Below are positions 55,386 through 64,000 of a stretch of 64,000 nucleotides of DNA, piece after piece. The stretch comes from Lepidostoma basale. Its lineage: Eukaryota > Arthropoda > Insecta > Trichoptera > Lepidostomatidae. The first letter of the stretch is position 1, and each line of letters begins with the position of its first letter. Location of the stretch: positions 1,085,821 through 1,149,820 of the forward strand of contig JAHDVF020000047.1 of assembly GCA_022606425.2 (NCBI GenBank). Direction: 5' to 3'. Made by a program: the position numbers and the translations under genes. The notes under the pieces were generated by a model that saw only the letters and a list, made by a program, of their open reading frames with translations, ran no database searches and was not told the DNA's origin.

Positions 55386-56622
55386 AAGCAAATGAAATAA
55401 CCTGAAATCAATTTCATTATCTTTGAATATTTTAAATCTCAGCATAATGTAGAATTTAATGGTCAAAAATGGAATATTACTGGACTCTTCTAACTGAGGC
55501 AGCTAATGCTGCATATAAGGATATGTTTACCTATCACAGCATTTGTTTTCAGAGAAAAACTAAAACAGCTGAAGTAACTCATAGTGTATTTGGGTATGTG
55601 TGCTGCTGGAATTACTCAGTGGAATGGAAAATAAAGAAGAATTGCAACATGCAGATGCACCAATATAGCTCATTATCAAAATAATTTCAATCCCAATACA
55701 AAAATATCCCCATTAGACCAGTGGTCTCTCACAACCAGGCAATTATTTTATCAAAACTTAATATCTAATCCCAAAGATATAGATTTTCGCCCTGCCAGAA
55801 CAATTTTACATTAAAACAACATTATTAAAATAGATTATACCAATTAACTAATTATTACACAACGAAACGTCATAACCTAAAATGACACGTAAGTAAAACG
55901 AATAAATTGATATTGTATATCATTAGAACTTTCTTATCGTTGCTGTGGTAATTTTAATATTTCCCTGACCAAAGTACGCGTATAAAGAACACCTTTATGT
56001 TTGAATTCATCAAATGTCATATTAATTGTATTTTAAATAACTAATTAAAATCATAATAATTAAATAACATTAATAAAATAGCGCAATACCATTCAAAATT
56101 CTGCCAGTTGTTTCTCGCCCGCTACTCCAGGGTGCATCTTATCATCCGTTGTCCCTGCTATATGACCGATTCCATTCCGATCTCTGATTAATTAATATTG
56201 TTTCCTAGAAATAAAAAAAATAATATTGGAATTGGCATAAGGCGGACATCGAAGAGGCGCATATGGCAAATTTTCAACTTCCATACAATTAATGAATTCC
56301 AAGTGTTCACTAAGCAGTATATTTAAAAAAAATACTCGAGGCTCTTGATCGAGCATTGCAAGAGTTGCGTGGAAATGTGTTAATATTATATGTAGGAGAT
56401 TTTAGAAACTTTACCTGAACGGCAAAAATAACTACCAAAAACTATGCTAATCAATGCAGTTATGATTGTGCTAAAGAAATAACAAAAATTTTACAAAAGC
56501 ATTCATTACAACCAGACTCCTTCATATAAATTGTCTATATTCTTATATATACAAAATAAACCAATTAATTCAAAATTTAAACCTGTACATATCAAAATAT
56601 AAACATTGAACTTACGGAACTG
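55386..56622. other. Helitron interior; no gene seen
   Basis: AT-rich DNA. 56095-56300 repeats the block at 53030-53250 (TTGTCC-TGCTATATGACC and the GGCATAAGGCGGACA segment), so the interior has partly duplicated modules. Confidence 0.4.
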
Positions 56623-57112
56623 ATAATCGCCGTTTTCGTGAATAGCTCACCTCAAGGGCGCTTTGACAATGTTTTTAGTCATGAAAGGTGCATGTAACAA
56701 CTGCGAAATCACGATCGTAGAAACTTACTTTATTGGCTCTGATGTGAATTTCATGGACAACAAAATCAAAAATTTTGTTTCTCTAAACATATGAATGTTT
56801 TGTGCAAATGTGATATAATATTGTTTATTGATATACAGACAACCGTTGTTACCATTTTATGCGATAATTTGAAAAGGTGGGTTTTTAGGTGAGAATTAAA
56901 GTCTGTCGGCTTGTCAATGCATCTGAGGCGTGCAGGAAGCATATTTCAGGCAGCCCGAGCAACACAAAATTCAGATATATAGGTGGCACGTTTGGGAATG
57001 TGCTTAATTATTGTCTATAAACTGTAAATTTAAAAACTTTACCTGAAATTAATAATGGAATTTTCATATATGAATGAAAACTACTAAAAGTAGCTTATGT
57101 GTAATGTAAAAA
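56623..57112. repeat. Direct copy of the LINE 3' UTR at 54173-54660
   Basis: From ATCGCCGTTTTCGTGAATAG to GCTTATGTGTAATGTAAAAA the two copies match closely over about 490 bp. A 22-bp segment at 54501 (around GGACGAACCTACTAC) is missing here. The offset is about 2.45 kb. Confidence 0.88.
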
Positions 57113-58302
57113 TGAGCCGGTTTTCATTCGCCACTCCAGGGTACATCTAATTCACTGATCATCCGTTGTTTGATTGATCTAATTCCATTTTAACGAAGTT
57201 ATTTTGCACGCTGCATCGGTAATTTTCGTCCCATCTCTGATCCGTTACTTTATTTTCCTAGAAATAAACGGAAAAAGTCATAAGAATTGTGTCATTCATT
57301 CATATTGTAATTCATATTGTAATTCATATTGTATATCATTAGAACTTTCTTACCGTTGCTGTGGTAATGTAACAATTTCCCTGACCAAAGTATGCGTATA
57401 AAGAAAACAGCAAAATAGAATAAACTGAAAATATATTTATGAATTAGAAATATAAATATTATATTATACTTACGGAAGCAAGTTTCTTCATATTCTTGTA
57501 GAGCTTCGACGTCAAATATTTTATATTTTCGCTATCATCCTTTGAAATAACCTGAACAATTTAATTATCATTGAATATTTTTAATCCCAAAAACTTCATA
57601 ACCTAAAAGTACCGAAACTTCATACCTACAAAATATTACGACGTACAAAGAGATTGTGACAGTTCAGAGACCACGTGACCAATCGAACGGCTAGAACTCT
57701 AGAAAACGAATATCATTAAGTAATCACCGTCGAACGTAAGAGAAACGAATAAGTTTCAGCCACACGAAAAAATAAAATTTCGTTCATAACCTCAAATTGA
57801 CGCGTAAAAATTATACTCGCCAAAATTAAGAAGTATAATTACCTGTCTGCATTAGTGTACATTAAAATATGGCAAATAAAATATACTGTACCAATTAAAC
57901 AACCAATTATTTTAGTACGTAATAAGCAAAACGTATTAAGTATTATACATCCCAAAGTAAAACGCAATATATTGGACTGTCAGAAAGCAAAACACATTGT
58001 TGCCACTACACAAAATTACATGGAGACTGAATTCTCTCCAGACCGTGTCAAACGAATAGAGACTCAAAAGATTGATACTCAGGTGATACGAACATTAAGG
58101 TCTATATTCGTTTGCACTACGAAAATTTTCAATTAATTGATTAATTTATAAAGTTAATTAGAGCTCGATTAATAACGAAAATATGCCTATGACGACCGCT
58201 AAATTCCAATTAGTCCATTCCCCAAGATACAGAAGGATCAGCTCAGGAATAACCTCAGAAATAGTCGACACACACCCGGAAGATCGCCTTTTATTTATAT
58301 AG
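57113..58302. other. Helitron 5' part; no gene seen
   Basis: Mixed to AT-rich. Small tandem TTCATATTGTAA at 57298-57330. A frame at 57855-58136 has no homology I recognise. The last 150 bp approach the TC terminus. Confidence 0.4.
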
Positions 58303-58384
58303 ATTGTCTGTCTCAAGTAGAATTACCAGCCAATTGAACTAGTTGAAAAGCCCAAAGGGAGCAGGCGGAGATGATATCTGAAAT

Positions 58385-58745
58385 ACTTCTCGTTTTTTTT
58401 ACATTCATACATCGTAACATTCACGCTCGCCGATTTTTCCGACATCAAATGTGATCGCCATTTAGTAGTTATAGCCACGACTTCTCTTTCAACTCATACT
58501 GCTTGTATACAATAAATTGTTCTCTCGTCCATTCGTTCCATATGTTCAAACCATCTCAACGATCCTTATATTTCATCCTTATTTCGTCGTTCGGTTATTC
58601 TATTATATATAAAACGATATACGATAGAGCTCCATATATTATTCTCAGTGATTTCAATTTTATCCTTATCCTACTTTCATCATTCTTTTGCCAGCTCCAA
58701 GCTTCACTTCCAAAAACAAGGATACCTTGGAATATGGCGCAATGA
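58385..58745 (-). mobile_element. RTE-like LINE, degraded internal/3' part
   Basis: Remnants of the CMTRCMN to FGSEAWSWQKNDESRI region on the - strand (58595-58798 frame reads VFGSEAWSWQKNDESR). No tail preserved. Confidence 0.65.
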
Positions 58746-58869
58746 ATACTGGAACTTCGGAAGCACCAGATAAAAATATCCAGAGGCGTCTTCAACAAAT
58801 TTAAAAAAGGTATTAGCTAACTCTGACTTTGATTTTGGCCTCAAGACAAGATTTGTGTAGTGTTATGTC

Positions 58870-59180
58870 TGGTCAGCACTGCAAAATGGTATGGATAGCT
58901 GGACTCTGAAATGGGTCACAGTGAGAAGACTAGAAGCCTTTGAAATGTGCACGTATAGGATGGTGTTCAAGTTACCGTGGATGGCAAGAGTTACAAACGA
59001 AGAAATGCCGAGGCCCATGAGAACGGATTGTCAGCTTCTCTCCTCAATAAAAAGAAGAAAAACTGCATTACTAGGGTATACTATGCCCAACCCGAAGTAT
59101 CATTTATTGTAGCTAATAATTGACGGGAAGATCACAGGAAGAAGAGGCGTGCATTGTGATGCCAACCCCAACTGGTCGTC
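58870..59180 (+). pseudogene. Endonuclease-RT C-terminal fragment
   Basis: + strand frame 58891-59112 reads MDSWTLKWVTVRRLEAFEMC, then TYRMVFKLPWMARVTNEE and RRKTALLGY. It is related to the 19620-20100 fragment but diverged and without its tail. Confidence 0.7.
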
Positions 59181-59209
59181 TATTCCGTGACCAATAATAA
59201 TGAATAAAT

Positions 59210-60295
59210 CCTAAATCATCTAAGATCCTTTACGAAGGAGCCCTCCGAGCCACACATCTAGCTCCGCATAAAAAAACTACCAAAACACTTTTCCAACAAT
59301 ATGTCTAAAGACGTAAGAGGAATAGTATTTTTTTTTTCATTTATTTATTTAAATATATCCTAAGCATAACAGAATTATTTTCCAATACACTAAGAATACA
59401 AGTTGGAGATACACAATAATAAGTTAAACATAATAAAAAAATAAAAAGACCGAGAAACCTTAGATACGTGACAAATTAAAAAAATGAATATACAATTATA
59501 ATAAGGACAGTGGTTCCCTCAGGTGAGCCAGACTATCACAAAATACGTCGAATTCCGATTGGTACGATTTAGCAAAGATATTGCTCTACCTACCGGCATA
59601 ACCATTGGCAGGCTGGTTCTGCATCGTGGGAGATAAAACAATTATTAGGGAAGATAATTATCAGGGACGAACAGACCTACATCACTCAGGATTTCTGAGT
59701 TGTATATACAATCACCTATCAGTCGAAAGAAGTGAACACCCAAGTGAATGTCTCGTCTCCTCTCGAGTGACTGGTAGCCCAGCATCCCTAGCAAAAAATC
59801 AGTCGGAAAGAGCCACGGGTAATATCCATACTCCCTAAGATAGAGGTAACGCAGAAATTTCTTCTGCACCCTCTCCACCATCGGGAAATATCGAACCTCA
59901 TGCGGCGTCCAGATAGTGGAACTAAATTCCAACCTACTCCTCACCAGAGAGCTATACAGCAACTTCAGCACCTGCATATTACGAAAGATCTTGGCGTTTC
60001 TGATGTCAAAACCAAGCATTTTGATGGAGCTATTACATAATGAAGTTATGTGAAACGACAAGCGAGCGTCGAACAACACCCCTAGATCCATGGACGTCAC
60101 CGCTCTTTCGAGCTGCGCTTCATTCATTAGATATCTGAAGTAAATTGTTTTAGTTGCTCGTGTAAACGACATTAAAAAGCACTTGGAGATGTTGAATTAC
60201 AATTTATCATGTTTACTCCATTGCATGATGCTTTGTATATCGCGCTGAAGATTAGAGCTGAACCTCTGTAAGCCGAAGATCCAAATCCAAGTACA
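59210..60295 (+). mobile_element. Jockey-like 3' end, split by another LINE
   Basis: 59210-59325 and 60254-60295 together reproduce the 3' end of the 1-2292 element (GACGTAAGAGGAATAG | AGCTGAACCTCTGTAAGCC and a short ATCCAAATCCAAG end). The intervening 0.9 kb is a separate LINE insertion. Confidence 0.7.
59326..60253 (-). mobile_element. LINE 3' end ('YPWLFP/GMLG' family) with poly(A)
   Basis: A - strand frame of 175 codons (59645-60172): ERAVTSMDLGVLFDARLSFH, VLKLLYSSLVRSRLEFSSTI, MVERVQKKFLRYLYLREYGY, YPWLFPTDFLLGMLG. This is the reverse transcriptase thumb/C-terminus. The 3' UTR ends in a run of A (T run at 59329-59338 on +). 5'-truncated. Confidence 0.82.
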
Positions 60296-60719
60296 AAACT
60301 GAATCGCCATTTTTTTGCCATTACATATCGCACGTTATAACCCTGTGAATTTGTATAAAAATACCCCGTAAACATGTTCCAAAACCTAAGCATCATACGA
60401 GTATATAAAGGTTGATTCATATTAACCATTTCAACGGTGGCAAGCAGACGACCGTCAGATGTCCGTCAAAACACTGTTCAATGAATTGGGATATTCACAC
60501 CCACCACCGCCGTCACATAAGGCATTCTTCTATAGAATGTTTTGACGTGACGATGCATTTCCCTTGTATAATTAAGGACACGTATTAAGCTGCCGTCAGA
60601 TATTGTCGATACGAATGATGGATGGACACGTGGTCAGATGAATGGTGACGATCGAACCGTTGCCTTACTCAATATGTAAAACATAGTTCAATTTTCACAC
60701 ATCTAACCGCCGGCTGTTC

Positions 60720-61095
60720 ATTCCATCAAATTCAAATAAGATTAATTCACCGATAGACTTTTTAAACAAAATTAAGGTTTAAGGCATATATTGAGAACAG
60801 GTAAAATATAATATATAATACCAGGAACGCATGAGAGGTGGTTAGACTTTAGGGAGGCAAGATACTCTCCAATATCAAGAGTATTGACCTCCTGAACGTA
60901 GTTTCATTAATATGAAAGACGACGTTCTCCGAGAAAAACATATTCAGCATACTGATTGCTCTTCCCACCAGTGTCACCAGAAGCAGGTTGGTTCTGGCGA
61001 CCGGGAATGCGATGGCGCTATCGGAGATATCTATCATGAACAAAAAGACCAACACCCTAATCTTAAACTTATAATTGAACGCCAAGAAACACATT
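60720..61095 (-). pseudogene. LINE 3' end ('YPWLFP/GMLG' family), small copy
   Basis: The - strand reads RTNLLLVTLVGRAISMLN and VVFHINE, matching 26535-26640, followed by the same 3' UTR blocks (ATATTGAGAACAGGTAAAAT on +). Confidence 0.7.
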
Positions 61096-61329
61096 ATGTT
61101 AAATAATATTATTTTCGATGAAGAGGTACAAAAATATACACCAAAAAAACAATCTGTTACGTATTTCTTCTGAATTATTATTCTTCTAATTTCATTTATT
61201 TATTAACTTTTTGCAGGCAATATTTCCATAGGAACATAGATATAATCACGTGGGAAATATTTTCTTTCGGTCTAATTCTGGGTAAACGTCTAGTGTTTAA
61301 AAAATATATTTTAAGAACTTTTTGAAAAC

Positions 61330-61465
61330 ATTGTATTTTCACAAACATGTTTCGGGACACGGACGCCCTTCCTCAATGTAAAAAAACACTGAGGATGGGT
61401 GTCTGTGTCACGATACATGTTTGCGTAAAGCGAAAAAGGGTTTGTAGTGAAACTACAATATATTC
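61330..61465. repeat. Inverted pair with GAAACATGT motif
   Basis: CACAAACATGTTTCGGGACA and the inverted TGTCACGATACATGTTTGCG flank a short loop. Same family as the single motif at 28973-29060. Confidence 0.7.
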
Positions 61466-61939
61466 AAAAAGTTATTCAAATGTGAATCCACAACACAATG
61501 ATGGCGAATACAGAAGAAACATAAACAATAGTTCCGAAGTATAATGGAATTTCGCTAAAAATATCGTGGTTGAATCAAATAATGCACTTAATTCAATTAT
61601 CACAAATTGCCTTTTACGTCGCGGTTGCGATTTCACTAAAACGACTAGACAAGAGAGAAGAGAACTATTGTGATGCAGGAATTGAATGTCCGCAAACTTC
61701 GGTGCAGTTGCAAATGCGAGTGCACGTTGATCGAGGGCATCGGTGAACGGGAAAATATTCTCTCACGAACAGAATTTCTTTCCCCTCTCTCTGTGGTTTT
61801 GCTTTTGCTTTTAGTATTGCAGGTTTCCCACTTCGATTCGTTTTTAAAGTCGTCATCGTCACCCTGTAGCCGTCCAATCCTGGACAAAAGCCTCCTTCAT
61901 CTACTTCCATGTCTGTAGATCCTGGGCAACACGCATTCA

Positions 61940-62110
61940 AATCCCACCGTCGATTTCTCTGACCACTCATGTGTCCGACATGTATTATTTGATTGATTCA
62001 ATCATGCCAGATTATTCTTTATTTTCCTCTATTTCTTGTTCCGTTGACATCGTCAATTCATATAATATATTATTTACAATTATTTCTTCATTCATTCTTT
62101 CCATCTTTGG
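61940..62110 (-). mobile_element. RTE-like LINE remnant
   Basis: Remnants of the CACGTGACCGACAT-type and TTTCCTCTATTTCTTG regions of the C-terminal coding strand, without a 3' terminus. Confidence 0.6.
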
Positions 62111-62246
62111 TGTGACATTTTAAAAAATAAATTAAGCACTTTGTATTAATTTCTTCTACGTTCGCCTTCATTTTGTGCTCTGGATTCATATTTGAATAAA
62201 TATAATTATACTTTGTAATACAACACTTTTTATTTTCACTGAACTC

Positions 62247-62391
62247 AGACTCAGAGAAATCGACCTGCGTTTATGAGACGATATATGGATGTTGGGGAAA
62301 TCGATAGAAGTATGTCAGGAAAAATGATGTGGCAGTCTGCTTATGCATATCACTTCGGAGAGACAGCGTGATGGTTAGTTAGTTAGTTAGA
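62247..62391 (+). mobile_element. RTE-like LINE 3' fragment
   Basis: CAGAGAAATCGACCTGCGTT to CGTGATGG and a (TTAG)n tail; diverged last 40 codons. Confidence 0.8.
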
Positions 62392-62619
62392 TACATAACC
62401 CCTCTAGGTTCCCAACGGGGGGTGTTGGTGCTTTCCTAGGGGGCGGTAGCGAATACAGATCTAAATGGGGGGCGTAGAGATAGTCAAGATTGGTGGTCGT
62501 ATTTTCATTAATTAACAATTTAAGAAACTATCTAAATACAATATGAGCATTTCTGATACCTTTGAATCCATTGATGAAAACCGTGTATCGACATCATTTT
62601 AATTTACTTATTGTTTCAT
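62392..62619. other. Possible hAT-like remnant
   Basis: TAGGTTCCCAACGGGGGG at 62406 and following G-rich blocks resemble degraded hAT-type MITE ends, but no duplication was found. Confidence 0.35.
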
Positions 62620-63110
62620 GAACAATGATGTAAAACTCCATATTAAATAATTATTACGAATGAAAATGTCTGTATTATAGAAGTTTCATTTTATTTTATA
62701 TGAATGACATGTTTTGCCAGTCTAAGACATTATAAACTATCATTATCATTTGATAATGGTTTCTTCTTCTACTTCTTCAGTCCTGGACAAAGGCCTACTC
62801 CATTTGCTTCCATTTCATTGTCCTGTGCAGACTGCATCCAGGTTATTCCGACGTGTCTGTTCAGATCATCCTTCCACCGTAGTTGCCGTCGCCCTGCACT
62901 TCCCTTCGCCGTCCACGGTCTCCAAGTCAGCAGTCTTCTTGTCCACTTTTCATCTGAGCTTCTGGCTACATGACCTGCCCATTACCTTAGACAGGGGAAA
63001 CATGTCATCCACACAAAATAATACATAAAAAAATCTTTTAGAAAACAGACGTTTTCATTCGTATTAATTTCAGTTATACATCATTGTTCAAGAAACAATA
63101 GATAATCCTT
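62620..63110. repeat. Family C palindrome split by a LINE tail
   Basis: Family C arms (62635-62740 and 62985-63110; GAATGAAAATGTCTG against CAGACGTTTTCATTCG) surround an endonuclease-RT tail at 62763-62982 that begins with CTTCTTCTACTTCTTC and the TCCTGGACAAAGGCCT block. No open coding. Confidence 0.7.
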
Positions 63111-63130
63111 TTCATTTCTACATTTTCATA

Positions 63131-63345
63131 TTTGTTATATTTATTATGGTCCCCTATGGGGGGAAAGAGAAAGCGAGGCATACCTAGAGCCACCTGGAGA
63201 AGAACACTGCAGGACGAAGTTAAGATAGCAGGTCTCACTTGGGATGATGTTAAGCATCAGGCATGCGATAGAGTCGGGTGGAGAAGATTCCTTGAGGCCC
63301 TACCCACCACGGAGGTGTGACGGGACAAAAAGAAGAAGAAAAAGA
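63131..63345 (+). pseudogene. Endonuclease-RT C-terminus with (GAA)n tail
   Basis: A + strand 62-codon frame (63132-63320): GGKRKRGIPRATWRRTLQDE, then VKIAGLTWDDVKHQACDR and FLEALPTTEV, stop, then AAAAAGAAGAAGAAAAAG. 5'-truncated LINE end of the family at 3985 and 47705. Confidence 0.78.
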
Positions 63346-63889
63346 TTATGGGAGTAAGAGATGTTTTTTATGTAAAGGTGGGCGGTGGTCCACAAGAGGT
63401 CGGGAATCTATGATATACGTCATGAGAAATAATATAACTTAATAAACTGGGATTAACACGTGTAATTATTTTGAAAACCGCGAGTAAATAAAGTAGAGCC
63501 AACTTGTACGCTCCGGGTCTATATATTGTAGATGCCGGAGTCTGGACGCTGTGGTCTGTGTGCTAACCTTAATTAAAACGGACACGGAAAATGCTACACT
63601 TGAAAGAGTATTTTTACATCGGTGTAAAGACTTCCACGTCCAAAATATAAAGCTGACCTCATGGATATGGAAAATTTGCCAGCACGGTTATCGTGTGCTG
63701 AGAAATCATAAAAATTAGACCACTTGTGGAAAAAATTCTAATTAAAAAAAAAATACGCACGAAATTTCTGGCCTTTAAATGAGTAAACATCGCGACGGCA
63801 AAATGGCAAGCAATAATAAAATGCAAATTAGTATATGAGATCACTTTTATCGATATTATGTAATCGTTCAAATATACATGTCGGTGGGA
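63346..63889. other. No gene seen
   Basis: Mixed composition (63470-63580) then AT-rich. GTGGTCCACAAGAGGTCGGG at 63389 could be a degraded hAT end. No exon of domino is recognised. Confidence 0.4.
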
Positions 63890-64000
63890 AGAGCAATTCA
63901 GATAATTCATACAAATAAAAACGTGTTTTCAACGTGTCATTCCCATAAATATAATAAAACTTTCAGAAAACAGACGTTTTCATTCGAATTATTTATTTAA
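63890..64000. repeat. Family C arm running off the right edge
   Basis: GTGTCATTCCCATAAATA, AAACTTTCAGAAAACAGACG and TTTTCATTCGAATTA match the right arm at 16165-16240. Confidence 0.75.

Larger units (their letters stand above)
52463..58303 (-). mobile_element. Candidate large non-autonomous Helitron
   Basis: Read on the - strand it starts A|TCTATATAAATAAAAGG (58303) and ends GCGTTGCCGGGTCAGCTAG|T (52463). TC at the 5' end, CTAG at the 3' end, an upstream weak GCAA/TTGC hairpin and insertion between A and T are Helitron hallmarks. The interior holds LINE pieces, an RTE derivative and repeated Helitron-like blocks (GGCATAAGGCGGACA at 53200 and 56235). No Rep/helicase frame is seen. The two ends may belong to different copies. 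Confidence 0.5.

Noticed and set aside
1..64000. Integrated virus or LTR retroelement
   Set aside because: No gag, protease, integrase, envelope or capsid-like coding and no LTR pair was recognised; all reverse transcriptases seen are non-LTR type.

Overview
This is a stretch of insect nuclear genome. The evidence is spliced genes with GT-AG introns, exon proteins closest to the Drosophila orthologues I know, GC-rich exons in very AT-rich surroundings, and a dense load of non-LTR retrotransposons, MITEs, a tRNA-type SINE and a probable Helitron. The insect order cannot be fixed from the sequence alone. I see no CRISPR array, rRNA, functional tRNA or bacterial gene organisation.

Two host genes are present, both on the + strand. 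The first is Tpst (tyrosylprotein sulfotransferase): six exons between 15156 and 32487 give 339 codons ending at a stop. The exon carrying the start codon and membrane anchor was not found. A TE-poor tract of about 3.3 kb follows the stop and may hold a long 3' UTR. The second is domino (dom, the EP400-class SWI2/SNF2 remodeller of the Tip60 complex). A probable promoter and 5' exon lie at about 39.36-39.57 kb, the start codon is at 42015, and six coding exons (415 codons) run to 51737 through the HSA domain. The ATPase exons must lie beyond the window. A 90-bp GC-rich open segment at 48699-48788 fits the phase of its intron as a cassette exon.

Nearly everything else that I can name is mobile DNA. 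A Jockey-like LINE enters at the left edge. One nearly full-length but broken RTE-like LINE lies at 9.9-13 kb (- strand). More than a dozen 5'-truncated relatives share an extremely short 3' UTR, a CG-rich hairpin before the stop and (GTTA)n or (GTTT)n tails. Two copies of a non-autonomous derivative join the 5' part of this kind of element to its last codons. Many degraded C-terminal pieces of other endonuclease-reverse transcriptases are scattered through the introns.

Short palindromic repeats are the most unusual component. Several unrelated families carry a CTGATGA-type box, a small hairpin, then GAAAC-NN-GT, the arrangement of a minimal hammerhead ribozyme with a very short stem III. Other structures with visible ends are two hAT-like MITEs with 8-bp target duplications (one containing a piece of Jockey 3' end), two TA-flanked pogo/Tigger-like MITEs, a 258-bp near-perfect palindrome inserted in a LINE remnant, and paired Helitron-type termini 5.8 kb apart at 52463-58303. 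Nested insertions with readable target duplications allow several relative ages to be worked out.
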